NCBI GenBank assembly: GCA_030686995.1
Contig: CM060680.1
Coordinates: 199,503,322 to 199,567,321 of the forward strand
Direction: 5' to 3'
Source of the DNA: Artemisia argyi
Lineage: Eukaryota; Streptophyta; Magnoliopsida; Asterales; Asteraceae
DNA: 64,000 nucleotides
Numbering within the stretch: position 1 is the stretch's first letter; the number at the start of each line of letters is the position of its first letter. The translations under genes were made by a program, and so were the position numbers. Shown here in pieces: positions 45,483-57,779 of the stretch. Below the pieces are notes generated by a model that worked only from the letters and a program-made list of their open reading frames with translations, searched no databases and was not told where the DNA came from.

Positions 45483-48392
45483 GATCTTAGTCCATACGCA
45501 TAGCAAGTTTAGAAAGCATATAAAAGCGATAATAGTCCACATAAAATGATTTGCACGTTTCTCACCCCAATCGTTGAAAACATAGTTCAAGAGTAAAAAG
45601 TGGGGCTATGACTCACCTCAAGTCCAGAAATATAGCAAGACGAGGTAGGTAGCAATAAGATGTATGATAACTCACGAAACAGCAACTACAGACTTGGCAC
45701 GACCTAACAATATTAACTCTTTCAGAAATCATTTCCTCAAATATATAATATTCCCAAACCCGGACGAGAATCCGTTTTATTACCGAAAATCCATTTCGTA
45801 TTAGTTTGGTGTAATTGCGTTTGGTATCCATACGGGTGGTGGGTCGACTCAAAACAAACCAACAAGATCACACGTAGAACATATAATAAACTATAGATCT
45901 AATATTAGCCCAATATATCATTTAAATAAATCGCCAAAGTTTACCAAATCCGTCGATTTGATAATCCTCATATTTATTTACGTAATATACCGTTCCAAGA
46001 TTACACCCAATCTAAAGCACATATAAAGCACATAGCACGTAATTACTATATAGTATATATCTCAGTTTAATAAATTCCTCGTATATATCGTCAAATTGGC
46101 CAGATTTCCCGATATATATACTCGCAATCTATTACCCTTTACATATACTACAACCTATGGGCGTCGTAGGATACGATGCCCACTAATATATTCGTTTCAT
46201 ATAACCAAACGACCCGGCTCAACCTTACGGTTGAGTGGTTATTTACTTATAGAAAACGTCCATATTAGTCGTCATATATCCAAGACAACACGAATGTCGC
46301 AAATAATAACTTACCTGGACCCGAGTGACGACAATTTCGTCTAACTCAATAAGTTTATTCGTTATATATCCAAAATGACTTTTTATTAAACGTTTCATAA
46401 TTGTCGGGAGTTTCCCGTTTATAACACAATTTCTAATAGTAATAATACGTTTAATTAATATTACGCCACTTTCGTAGCCTAATATGTATCTAATCGTATT
46501 ATTTATAATACGACTCGTGATTATTATTATTATTAATATACGCGTTTATATAGTTATATATACGTTATTCACGTATATACTTTCGTATAAACGTTCATAT
46601 TACTAATAATTATTATTACGAGTTTTATTATTCTCGTTTTACTTTTAATATTTATTGAGTTACACGAAATGGTCATATGTCCGAGTCATGACTCTCGGCT
46701 CATTGTCCAAGTCCAATAATAAACCAAAGTCATAAATAATAATCTCCGTCCAATCACAAACTCAACCACGGGCTACAACAATAGGGTCCGACTACGGTAC
46801 CCGACTAACCTATCTCCGTCATCTAACGACCGTCTCATAACCGGTCCTCATATCATATACCAATCGACAACAACTTCTCAATATCAAATCATAATCAATA
46901 ATCAATATCCAATATCCAAATCCAATTCGACCCAAAGTATACGGCCGAGAGAAAAATAATACCACAACAACAATAAAACAAGTTCACATTATAACAAAAA
47001 TATAACATTAACAAGTTAATGTGTGGGTCGGTTTACCAAGCCGACCCGAGCCCTTGACTCACTTGAGTCTCGGCTCCGAACCACGAGTAACTAGCACTCG
47101 AATCTAACATCACATAGCTCACATGAGCTAAACCAAATAAGTATGTAAACCATTTGACCCAAATGTCAAATGACAATAAGGTTGCATTCGGCAAGAGCCG
47201 CGACCCAAGGGTCGAACCACAATATCAAACGAGCCATTTGGCTCGAACCATACCCAAAGAGAACCTCCCCAGGAGGGTCTCGGTATGGCCACGAGTACAA
47301 GAAAAATCCCCGAGACCACAAGGTCTCGGCTAGCATCGAGTCGGGGTCACCATACCCGCGACAACCGAACAAGTCAATCAATCACAACAACAACCAAGCC
47401 ATACAAGGCTCGAACCAAATAAGCCGAGAGTCTAGCTCTCGGTTCCGAGTCGACCATAACCAACCCAAGAAATACCCGGATACCAAACCATTAGAAAACT
47501 TAGTTTCTTCAAAACCCATCATCATATCACGTTTTTAATTAAAAACCCATTCGGATCTCCTCGATTCGTGACCAAGAGTCACGGTTTTATTAACCATACG
47601 AGTGAATACTCGCTCACCTTCGAACTAGAACTCCAAAACCTTGATAATCTTTCCAAAAATAAACGATTGGTGATAAATTTGGTGGTGATTCGTGTGATAA
47701 AGTGGTGATAGGAGGCGCGTGGTGCACTAGATCTAGTAGATTAGATGTTGTAGATCATGAATATGGTGGTGGTTTAAGGTGGTGGCCGGCGGTGCGCTGT
47801 GGTGGCCGGATTATTTATGGGGCGGCTAGGGCTAGGGTTTGTGAGGAAGAGAGATAGTAAAGTTGAGTTGGTTTGTGGTGTGTGGGTGAAAACCGGACCA
47901 CACAACCTTATACTAACTTTCTTTTTATTTTTTATTTTTTTTAAGTTAATAATAATAATAATAAGAATAATAATAATAGTAGTAATAATATTAATATTAT
48001 TACGGTGGAGCGGGTAACGCGGGTAACTGTAAAAACACGTGGCCCGAACCCGAACTCATTTTAAAATTTCCATATCACACGAGAACCTCTCGTAATTAAT
48101 TAAATATATAACGGACTCGTTAAGACGAATCATAAAACTATGTTAGGTAATCCTAGTGCCAAAGTCAACGTAGTACCAAGTGAGAATTTAAATATACATC
48201 ACCGATCACATAATCAAAAATGAATTATGAACATAATTCACGAATACCATAACGTCATTAAATAAAATTTCCATAAAATAGGTCTTACAAGTTCGTTGTG
48301 AAATGAAAATTTCAAATAAAAATTATAAACGAACTTATATCGAAATGCGGATTTTTAAAATGGCTCCCTAAACTGCCGGTTGTCACATCACT

Positions 48393-49115
48393 AGGTTCCT
48401 TTTTGGCTTTTAGAGCAATTGATTTGGTTTGTTCTTTCTTGACTTTGACCGTTTCCGAATCTCTTCTTATGATTTCTTCATGAACCTTCAAGTTGCCAAT
48501 TAGTTCATCTAGAGATAACGTCATCAAGTTCTTTGATTCTTCGATTGCCGTGACCTTAGCTCGCCATTTTGGATGCAATGCCCTAAGAAATTTCCTAACA
48601 CAATTTTTACTAGAAAATGTCTCATCAAGTGCTTTTAAACTTGTGATGATAGTGTTAAACTTAGCAAAAGCATTATCAATTGATTCCTCTTCCGGAATCG
48701 TAAATTGTTCATATTGTTGTACAAGAAGATCTATTTTATTATCTTTGACTTGGCTATTACCTTGGTGAGTGATTAGTAAAGAATCCCAAATTTCTTTGGC
48801 GGTTTTACACATAAAAATTCTTTCATATTCTTTGCGTGGTAACGCATTATAAATTACCATTTTAGCCTCATTAATTTTTGCTAATTTCTTTTTCAAATCA
48901 TCATTTTGTTTTTCAAAAGATACAATTTCATTCATTTTAGTTTCAACATTATATTGAATAGGAGGAAAATCACCAAAGATAATAATATGCCAAAGATCAA
49001 GATCTTTTGATTTCACATACGTTTCGAATCTATTTTTCCAATATAAAAATCCATCACTTTCAAATAGTGGTGGTCTTTGCATAGATTGCCCTTCTAAATA
49101 TTTTTCAGATTCCAT
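48393..49115 (-). pseudogene. gag: N-terminal part of Gag of copia D, cut by element E
   Basis: About 240 codons from ATG at 49115: [18 protein letters not shown] start, then [48 protein letters not shown], and [20 protein letters not shown], the order of a UBN2/DUF4219-type copia Gag. It forms the particle shell in the family. After KEPSD the frame runs into LTR E (so the open frame to 48312 has a false tail) and continues at 34624 with the acidic run and zinc knuckle. The ATG lies 53 bases after the PBS. Confidence 0.93.
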
Positions 49116-49167
49116 TGATCGTTACAAGTTTTAAAATACAATATATTTTAAAAATCTTGCTAGACGT

Positions 49168-49181
49168 GGCTCCTGATACCA
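49168..49181 (-). other. Primer binding site of copia D
   Basis: The minus strand reads TGGTATCAGGAGCC, two bases from the 5' LTR end, close to the initiator tRNA-Met PBS with one extra G. Confidence 0.85.
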
Positions 49182-49183
49182 AT

Positions 49184-50508
49184 TGTGGAAAACTAGAAGG
49201 GGGGTTGAATAGTTTTACGTCTTTTTACTTAGTTATAAAAATTAGTTTTAGAGTTTTGCTTAGCTTTTAAAAACTTAGATTCAAAAATATGTGATCTCAA
49301 GTCTTGTGCAATATAAACAATTAATACTACAGTATAATAATGATAAGTAATGAAATAAGTAAGAGATGGAAAGATCGAACCGCGAGACAAGAGATTTATA
49401 GTGGTTCGGCTACAAGGACACCTTCCTTGCCCTACTCCACTCCCCGAGCACCTAACTCGAGAGTTTTCTTCACTATATCAACAAGCTCCCTTATGGCGGA
49501 GAAAACCGTACACACCAATATACACACCAATATACACACCAATCTACACACCGCTTTTCACACCACAACTTCGTCACACCTAAGTCACACCTTCTACACA
49601 ACTTCTTCAAATCTATCTACTTCACAACTAACTACTCCACACCTATCTTCTTCACACCAATCTAATACCTAGCTTATCTTCTTCACACCAAGCTACTAAC
49701 TAATCACACAATCAATATCTAACACAACTATCTACAATCAAATATTCACAACAATCTTCACAAAGAATAATGTAAATGATCTTTGATGATACACCAACAA
49801 CTTGGATGTGGAGATCACAACAAGTTGTAATACTTCTTGTCTTGAGGGATAGAAGTATTCTTCTCTTGCACTTGAGAGGATGAAGGTTGGATCACTTTGA
49901 AACAAAGAATTTATATACTTATGATCAAAGGATAAAAGAATGGAGAATTGGATCTAGATCAGAAAGTTTAGTAGTGCAAAAGGTGAGGAAAAAATCCAGG
50001 TTTAAGGTGGTATTTAAAGGCAAAAGAATCTGACAGAGGAGCGTGGTCGGTCCCCTTAAATCATGGCCGGCCCCCTTAAAATTAAGGGGACCGCCCTTTA
50101 TAATTAAGGGGGCCGCCCAGCTGAAACGGCCAGATTCTTTGTCTTTTAGTGGGGAAAGTTTATTTGGTGAGAAACTAACTGATTTTGGTTAAAAATTTGA
50201 ATTCATATATTTAGTATGAATAAAACATTTTTCTTTATTACCAAAAGTGTTTTTCAAAAATATATAATATGTTTATATAATTAAATAAACTTTGTAATGC
50301 TTAATTAAACTTTCCTTTAATCATAAAATACATTAAATACTTTGTTTATTCATACCTTAAGTGATTTGGATGTAAAGAGAAATATTAATTACTAAATACT
50401 TGTTTATGTCACAAGTTTTAGTTCTATGAGTTTATATTTTGTGATAATTAAAACATAGAGATATTGATAACATGCTAATAATGTTTTTAGGCATTATTTA
50501 TGTCAACA
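49184..50508 (-). repeat. 5' LTR of copia D (1325 bp)
   Basis: It matches 27754-29069 with about 1.3% substitutions; an extra 12-bp ACACACCAATAT unit near 49510 and small indels near 49198 and 49331 account for the length difference. The TATA-like box and the GGCCGG/TTAAGGGGG cluster (about 50043-50120) are preserved. Confidence 0.93.
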
Positions 50509-50513
50509 CAGAA

Positions 50514-50947
50514 GATAGTTTTCTCCTGATGACTTCCTGCTGACAGGTTCCTGCTGATACCAATAGTGATTTCTGCTGATGGCTGGTTCCTGCTGAAGAT
50601 AGAAGTTCTGCGAATATAGTTGATCCGTGGCATTGGAAGTTCTTAGAAGATTATATTTAGTTTATTTTAGGACATGATGTGTAATATCTTTTATAGTTTT
50701 GGTTTACACGTTTTCTTGTAAGAGAGGTTAGGGTTTCTTATAGTATAAAATAAACTCATTGTCATGCATTAGATATACGATTTAGATTCAATCTATAGTA
50801 ATTAATAAAAAGATCCATAGAGGATCAAAGTGTTTTAGGTAACTGTGTTCTTCTTTATTGTGTTTATATTCCGCGTAAATACAAGTTTACAAGAGATTCG
50901 CTATATAGTTTTCTTTTGATTACATTGTGTTGAGAATTATACTAACA
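50514..50947 (+). repeat. Right piece of the split solo-like LTR
   Basis: Joined across element D to 27730-27753, this gives a 458-bp unit starting TGTTAG and ending CTAACA, a perfect 6-bp terminal inverted repeat. A TATAAAATA box is near 50740. The flanks GATGC and GTTAC agree at three of five bases, so a TSD is not proven. The first 80 bases repeat CTGCTGA words. Confidence 0.5.
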
Positions 50948-51051
50948 GTTACCACAGCTAAGAGAAGATGTTACAACTGCAGAAGATTGTACTTGCAGTG
51001 GAAACTCATTACCACTGCAAGAACATATATTACCACTGCTTATTAGATAAC
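50948..51051. other. Short spacer
   Basis: It holds four ACCACTGC/ACAACTGC-like words between the LTR-like unit and copia F. No gene. Confidence 0.5.
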
Positions 51052-51407
51052 TGTTAGGAAACGTGTTTAGATAAATATAGAATAGATCTTGTGTATATCT
51101 TATTCTATTAGCTTTATACTTATCTTGTAGAAGAGGACTCCTTGTGCTATAAAAGGAGATCCTAGGTTAAAGTTTTGATATACGTTTCTAGAGCTTCAAG
51201 GTGTAACCCTAGTGATATCAAGATCACTCGTATTATTATCATCAATAATATTGGAGCTAATAGTTTGTTTACATACATTGTTCTTATTCATATACAACTG
51301 TCTTACTCACAATCAAACTTCTAAGTGTTACTAAGTAGATTCCGCATACTTAGTGATATAACTCAAAGTATCAATCTAACACAAGTTCAAGGTGTTTAGA
51401 TCCAGCA
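51052..51407 (+). repeat. 5' LTR of copia F (356 bp)
   Basis: It starts TGTTAGGAAACG and ends TTAGATCCAGCA. A TATA box CTATAAAAGG lies at 51148-51157. The PBS follows after two bases. Confidence 0.88.
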
Positions 51408-51409
51408 AG

Positions 51410-51422
51410 TGGTATCAGAGCC
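51410..51422 (+). other. Primer binding site of copia F
   Basis: TGGTATCAGAGCC is an exact match to the plant initiator tRNA-Met PBS. Confidence 0.93.
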
Positions 51423-51471
51423 AGGCTTTGATACTTTGATTTAGAAGACTCTAGTTCACTCAGAAGAATCA

Positions 51472-53880
51472 ATGGAGACAGAAACCAGTAACTCAAACAT
51501 TGCTGCTAAGCTTCCAAAGCTTAACTTGAATGACTTTGAGATGTGAAGGCTAATGATCGAACAATTCTTTATGGTCCAAGACTACACACTCTGGGAGATC
51601 ATTATGGTTGGAAATTCTTTCAAACCAAGTTCTACATCAGAGATGGTTAATGGCAAGGAAGTAATTAAGGTCAACACTGGACCTGTTACTAATGATGAAA
51701 GACTTCAGCTGAAGAATGATCTAAAGGCCAGAGGTTTGTTGGTGATGATACTTCCCAGAGACCAAGTTCTAGCATTCAGCAAGTACAAGACTGCAAAGAC
51801 CCTTTTTGATGAGATCTGTAATGTTTTTGGTGGTAATGATTCCACCAAGAAGACTCAAAAGACCCTGCTGAAGCAGACTTATGAAAACTTTGGTTCAACA
51901 AGTAATGAATCTATTGATAGCATCTTCACAAGGCTACAAAATATTGTTACTCAACTCACTGTTTTTGGAATTGAGGTGGAAAGGGAAGACCTCAATCTGA
52001 AGTTCTTAAGAAGCTTACCCTCTGAGTTTGGAACCAATGTTGCTGTGTGGGAAGATAAGCCGGATTTGGAGACCATGAAACTTAATGATTTGTACAATAA
52101 CTTCAAGGTTATTGAACAAAGATTGAAGAAAGCTGGCAAAATAAGCTCAAGTTCAGGAAGTGTAGCACTCATATCATCATCTCTTGATGATAGTTCAGAT
52201 GAAGAAAGTGATAGTGATGATGACAGTGCTAACATTGTTGTTTCCACTGGTAGTGGAAGTGTTTCCACTGGTAGCTCAAAGAGACAGATTGCAGGACTTA
52301 GTGATACTACTTTTTATGCCTTTATATCAAGTCAAGTGGTTGGTTCAATTCTCAATCATGAGGATTTGGATCAAATTGATGAGGATGATATGGAGGAGAT
52401 GGACATTAAATGGAAAGTGGCTTTACTAAGCTTAAGGACAAAGAAGTTTTGGAAGAAGACTGGAAGAAAGATCAACATCAGTGGCAATGAAACAGTAGGT
52501 TTTGACAAAAAGAAGGTGGAGTGCTATAATTGTCATAAGAAGGGGCACTTTGCCAGGGAGTGCAGGAAGCCAAGGAAATCTGACAACAGGTCAACTTGGT
52601 ATAAGCAGGACAAGAAGAAGGAACCTACTACTGATAAGCCAAAGGGGCTATTGGCTATTGATGGAGTGAGCTTTGATTGGAGCTTTATGACCAAGGATGA
52701 GGAAGATGATTCAGAGTCTGCAATGGTTGCTACTGAGCTTGCACTAATGGCTTTTTCTTACTCTGAGGTACAAATTGATAATGCTTGTTCTAAATCCTGT
52801 AAGGCCTTAAAAGAGTATGAGAAAATTAAAGCACAATTTAATGAACAATGCCTAGAGTTAACTCATACTAATTATAACTTGGCAAATCATAAAAGAGGCC
52901 TAGGTGTTTTAGAAACTCAATTAGAGCATTATAGGGCAAATGAATCTAAGTTCAATGATGATATTGCAGTATTAAGAAGAGACTTAGATTATCAGGTTGC
53001 TGTTAATAAGGTTCTTAGAGAAGAACTAGAAAAGGTTAAGATGGCTAGTGAGAATATAATGATTACTAAGCAAACACTGGATCATCAATCCAAGTGTATT
53101 GACAAAATTTGGGAAGCCCAAGTTGTGAGCAAAGCCAAATCAGGAATTGGAAACAAAACAGTTCCACCACCTCTAAAAGGTGTTCCATCACCTCCTGGCA
53201 TTGACTTAGCTCACACAGGATTAGAGGAATTCCAGGAACCACCTATGACATATGGACCAAAGTTTGTTAAACCAGTTGAAATTGAAAAGGTTCAGGTTGA
53301 GGTTGATATATTTGATAGTGCTAGTGACTCATCTCTTAAAGATGAAAATTTAAATGTTGAGTCTAAACCTAGTGTTCCTGAGAATGTTAAAGTGGAGGTT
53401 AAAAGAGGTATTCCTGATGTAGTCAAAGAGAAGCCTAGGTCAACACCTAATTTCACTAGGCCCACTACTAGATATGCAGAGATGTACAGAAGTAGATCAC
53501 CAATTTCTAGGGGTAATATGAGTTGGAATCATGTTAAATCTAGGCAATTTGGTAGTGATTTTGAGTTCAATAACAAACCCTGTCATATATGTGGTAGCTT
53601 TGACCATTTGTCTTATAGCTGTACCTACCACTTGGGAAGAAGGGAAGTGTTTGGGAATACTAGGGTGAATGGACAAAATGCTAATAACTTAACTCACCCA
53701 AATCCACTTAACAAGATGATTCCCAGGTCTGTTTTGCTTCATTCTGGCATTAAACCAATTTCCACTGCCACTGCCAGAAATAAAAACAGAGTTTACCCTA
53801 AGCCCCCTGTTGCTACTTTTGTTAAATCTACTCAAACAGGGAAAAACACCATTTTTGAAAAGAAAGTTAACAATAATTAG
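51472..53880 (+). pseudogene. gag: Gag of copia F with one nonsense codon
   Basis: ATG at 51472 (METETSNSNIAAKLPKLNLN) lies 50 bases behind the PBS. The 25th codon is TGA (51544-51546) where the family has Trp, a one-base change; 775 codons then stay open to 53880. Visible parts: a UBN2-type Gag core (codons about 30-220), an acidic Ser/Asp stretch, a CCHC knuckle (CYNCHKKGHFAREC near 52530), a coiled coil (about 52780-53060), and a second Cys/His cluster (CHICGSFDHLSYSC near 53580) with basic, Pro-rich surroundings. The second cluster would bind nucleic acid. Protease should follow, but element G interrupts just after. Confidence 0.9.
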
Positions 53881-54850
53881 AAGTGGGTATGATGCGTGGG
53901 AATTGCACCAGGCTTTACCTCTCGAGGGATCTCGAGAAGCTTACAACCCCCACCAGGCAGTGTACCTGATCGTTGTAGTATAGTATAGTGACAAGTACCG
54001 GGGGATTGATCGTTCAGCTTAGGAATAGTGTCGCTAGGATTAGAAAACCTAAATACTAGTTCTAAAGGTGAGGGATGATTATTTTTGTATTTTATACTTT
54101 TTTATAAAGCAATTAAAAATCTCGGGTTTGAAGGATTTGGGTGGAATTAGTTGCTAATCAACTAACCCAATACTAAAGATGCAATCAAAATAAAATACTA
54201 GAAATGAAAATAAACTAAATTATACTAAAGTTGTGAGCAATAAGTGGAGAAAATGTGTTTACTTAGATTTCACTACTCCCTAGACATCTTTTACACGTTA
54301 ATTACTTGTTATAATTGCATGGATGACGGATCGTATTCCTTAATACCATTCATGGGGTGGCACACTTAACTCCCCAATTCTATGAGCTCTTATCTCCTCC
54401 TTTACCATGCCCAGCACAACTATAGGGATTGTAAACAATGGCTCATGCATTAAATACAACCAATAAAGACCTAGTGCGCGTCGGTTCATGTTTCTGAAGA
54501 CGTTCAAGCATGTTTCCAATTGGAGATCTGCCAGTTTTCTTAAGCCTAACATATAAATCATTCATCCAAGACAAGTATAAACAAGTAATCAACACATAAT
54601 TAACATCTAGGTTTCATTAGATCCAAGCAAACACAAGATAGATCTAGCCTAGCATGATGGAATTAAGACAAGAACAAGATATAGACAACCAACACATAGA
54701 CATATTGATTGAATTAAAAGAACACTTATCTCAATTACACATGAAAGGTATCAAGGGCTTGGAACCCTTGAAAAACCTGTAAAATTCGCACCAAGTTCGT
54801 ACTTAGGGTTTCTCCAAAACGTCTCTCTTTTTAATGTGAAAATTCGAAAA

Positions 54851-54860
54851 CTATATATAG
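54851..54860 (-). promoter_or_regulatory. TATA box of LTR G
   Basis: CTATATATAG on both strands, 12 bases downstream (minus strand) of the last TGACG word. Confidence 0.65.
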
Positions 54861-54871
54861 GAAAAGGGGTC

Positions 54872-55089
54872 TGACGGCATCAAGACTAAACTTGTGACGC
54901 CGTCACCTCGCCGCCAAAACTCTTCTCGGACTGCCTTGATCTACATTTGACGCCGTCATGTGATAATCATTTCCAGGCCGTCATGACTTTTACTCTTGAC
55001 GCCCTACTTCGTGACGCCGTCAAATCTATACTGGGTCGTCATGGAATTTTGCTCTTGACGCCGTCAGGAAGTTACTCTTGACGCCGTCA
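54872..55089 (-). promoter_or_regulatory. TGACGCCGTCA array in LTR G
   Basis: Exact copies of the near-palindrome TGACGCCGTCA lie at 54895, 54948, 55012, 55056 and 55079. Degenerate ones lie at 54872, 54974, 54997 and 55034. TGACG is the core bound by TGA-type bZIP factors (as-1 elements). Confidence 0.7.
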
Positions 55090-55295
55090 CCTACTGTTCC
55101 CAGCATGGAAAATTAAGACTTTGGTATTTTCTTCACTTTTATGCTCTAAAAACGTCCGAATTGCTTCCTTTTCCAGATTTCACTCCCAAAGTACCTAAAA
55201 TCACAAAAGGAACGATTTAGGGCAATATTTGATCAAATAAATTCAATTCTGGGCTTAAATGACCCCCTAAAAACGGATCATTTTTTGCCTCATCA

Positions 55296-55310
55296 TATAC
55301 CCTTACACTT
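55296..55310 (-). other. Polypurine-like tract of element G
   Basis: The minus strand reads AAGTGTAAGGGTAT next to the LTR start; this is less pure than usual but typical of the Tat/Athila type. Confidence 0.5.
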
Positions 55311-55898
55311 GAGATTTGCTTGTCCTCAAGCAAATGCGCTTTTATTCTACTCAAAAGACAAGTTAGGGGTCATTTAACACTAATATAAAAGTAATTACAA
55401 CAAATAATCGTTCCACTAAAGACCAATAGACAAGCACGGAGGTCATATACTAGCACCTCACAAATAGTGTTTAGATACTCACATCTCTCGGGTGTAATAA
55501 AATGTAAATTACAATATGGAAACGGAAGATATCTCTCACTACCTGTCATAGCAAAATAGATTACCATAGGCTTGGGAAAGGATCAAACCTCCACCACATG
55601 GCGTAAGCACCTAGGATAAACTATTAAAGAGGTCTTTTAAAGGGTTGTAACGTTAGGTGTAGGGATATGAAATACACAGTTTTGTTGGATAAAGGAAGTT
55701 TTACTGGTGGCGAGTTAACAGTCTTAGTCAATTACATGTACAATGTAGCGTTGCTAAGCCAAGACTAGACTCGACTTAAGCTAATAAATGAAAAATAACA
55801 AAAACATAAAATGAACATAGAATGAAACGGGATGGTAGCCCGTATGTTTTTTCTCTTTTTCCTTTTTCTATTTTTTTTTTCTTTTTCTTGATTTTTTC

Positions 55899-55938
<40 letters not shown>

Positions 55939-57779
55939 ATACACTCTTACCCTACCATCCAAAATAATACATCATAGGGAATGAACATTTCCCTTACACT
56001 TGAATCTTTACATACTTTACATTAAACTAATCTAATGACTCGAATTGAGAAAAATCAAAACACTTGGAGCACTTTTAAGATTAACGCACATATGGGGGTA
56101 ATAATATGATGTTCTTCCCCATTACTCCATAAAATAAGTACTTTTACCCATGAGTCCCAATCGTCCCAAAACAATATGCACAAGGATATGACTCGACTTA
56201 GCAACCATGTAATCAATTAGATAGTTAACTTAGGGTTTAACAAATAACAATAATGCACTAAAAATGAGCGCATACACGGAAGGCTAAGGCGATTTGGTTG
56301 TACATTTAAGTGGGGTGTAACAAATTCTTCCTTTAAGTAAAATGCTTAAAGTTAGAAACAAAAAGATAGGCTCGGAGGGGTGTACTAGGGGTATCGTGTA
56401 CTAAAAATGAGTACAACGCTAAGGGTGTGGGAAAAATTAGTTGACTTAACTAGCCAAATAATATGACTTAAATGGTCAAGTAATTATGATACGGGTTTAA
56501 CACAAGGGTAATCCTAATGCCTCTTATCATGTAGTAAATCCAACTACACGAATGTAGTCTCACTAGCGGTCTCGGGATGCATCACTAACGCAAGTTCTAG
56601 AATCTAAATGCTACCGGTACACTCATAAGCACTAATAGTAAATGCTTTTCCTATCATATCTAAAGTCGAACCTCACATATTTGGGTGGAAAATTTTTCTG
56701 AAAGTACGGTTATGTGCTAGTCATACAATCTCCTATCCATGAGACGCTTGCTATGGCTAAAGTTTCACTCCTAAATGTTGTAAAAAATTTTAAATTTGGC
56801 GCTAAAATTGCACTAACAAGTATTTCTCATAGTTTTATTACACATCTACCATTGAACAAAACAAACTCAAGCGAAAGTGCATATGTAAGGTATCATCTTT
56901 TTACCCTCCCCTTACACTTAAGATGAACATTGTCCCCAATGTTCAAGTAAAGAATGTAAAAGTTAAAAAGTAAAAAGAATGAAATCAAATACTCCCCTGA
57001 TTCGCTCGGTATGGATAATGAGGTAGCCAGGTTAAATCTTCCTCCAAGAAAATGAACAATCAAAGCTTCCCTTCCAGAATATAAATCATCTTCTTGTCAT
57101 ACATAACCTGTAAATCCTGATAAAATAGACAAGACAACATCGCGTAAAATCGGCGGCATCCTATATAAGTTACTAAATCCTAGAAAACAAGATAAGATAT
57201 AATGCTTGTGGAATGAAGTTTGCAGATTTCCTGGAGATTATAAAACTTAATAATTCACAAAAACCATAAGACTCCGTTAGAAAAACAAAACCGGTAAAAT
57301 TTCCAGATTTTTACACTTGACGTCGTCAAGAGTAAACTCTTGACGCCGTCAGAAGTGACCTGCAGAAATTCTTATGTTAAGTTTCCGGAAAATTTCTGGA
57401 AAAACTTGGTCCTATTTCCTGGAAAATCCTGCAAAACTTCATTATGACTCAATACAAGCATTTGACTCTAACAAATACGAATACACATGTTCATTTAATA
57501 TTGTGGAGAATCATGATCGGTTGTTTCTTTGAAAACATATTTGGGGTTTCCCCTTACACTTATCTTTTGCAAAAATACCTTTAGGTGGAGTTAAGACTAG
57601 GCCAAGACAACAAAGTAAAGTATTTCCACTATTTAGTTGAGAAACATGATCTACCAACAATAAAAATAAAGCATGCATACGGAAGCAAATAAAATCAAAT
57701 AAACAAACAAACAAATAAAGCTTGAGTTGCCTCCCAATTAGCGCTTGTTTTTGTTCGAGTCACGAGCCTGACTCTACCC
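55311..57779 (-). other. Non-coding interior of element G
   Basis: No convincing ORF is present. It includes T-rich runs at 55862-55936, of which the last 34 bases are pure T, and repeated CCCTTACACTT words. Two TGACG(T/C)CGTCA words at 57318 and 57341 resemble the LTR array. Confidence 0.55.

Larger units (their letters stand above)
34630..48387 (-). mobile_element. Young Ty3/gypsy chromovirus E, complete (13758 bp)
   Basis: It is flanked by TCACT (34625-34629 and 48388-48392). Two 3673-bp LTRs start TGTGACAACCGG and end GGTGTTACA in sense. The interior holds the PBS, an acidic ORF1, an unbroken gag-pol with a C-terminal chromodomain-like end, and a polypurine tract. I found only three LTR differences (35402/45487, 36381/46466, 36970/47055, all transitions). 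It interrupts the gag of copia D between codons for KEPSD and DDD. Confidence 0.97.
44715..48387 (-). repeat. 5' LTR of chromovirus E (3673 bp)
   Basis: It has the same length as the other LTR at a constant offset of 10085. Three substitutions were found by eye. It carries the same microsatellite, possible intron (45616-45005), 66-bp repeat and hairpin array. Confidence 0.96.
27754..50508 (-). mobile_element. Ty1/copia retrotransposon D (about 9.0 kb, split by element E)
   Basis: The target repeats CAGAA flank it (27749-27753 and 50509-50513). LTRs are 1316 bp (left, 3') and 1325 bp (right, 5'). On the minus strand the order is 5' LTR, PBS, gag, [element E], rest of gag, protease, integrase, RT, RNase H, a 2.2-kb region with a small separate ORF, polypurine tract and 3' LTR. 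The LTRs differ by about 1.3% plus three small indels, so D is older than E, as the nesting requires. Confidence 0.95.
51052..53889 (+). mobile_element. Ty1/copia retrotransposon F, 5' part
   Basis: LTR, PBS and gag are present in order. At 53890 the LTR of element G begins, so F's pol and 3' LTR lie beyond G, outside the window. No other copy of this LTR is seen here. Confidence 0.9.
53890..55295 (-). repeat. 3' LTR of element G (1406 bp)
   Basis: The plus strand begins TGATGCGTGGGAATTGCACC and ends TTTTTTGCCTCATCA, with a TGATG/CATCA inverted terminal repeat. A minus-strand TATA box, a TGACG array and a purine tract outside its start support LTR identity. No second copy is in the window. 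Confidence 0.75.
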
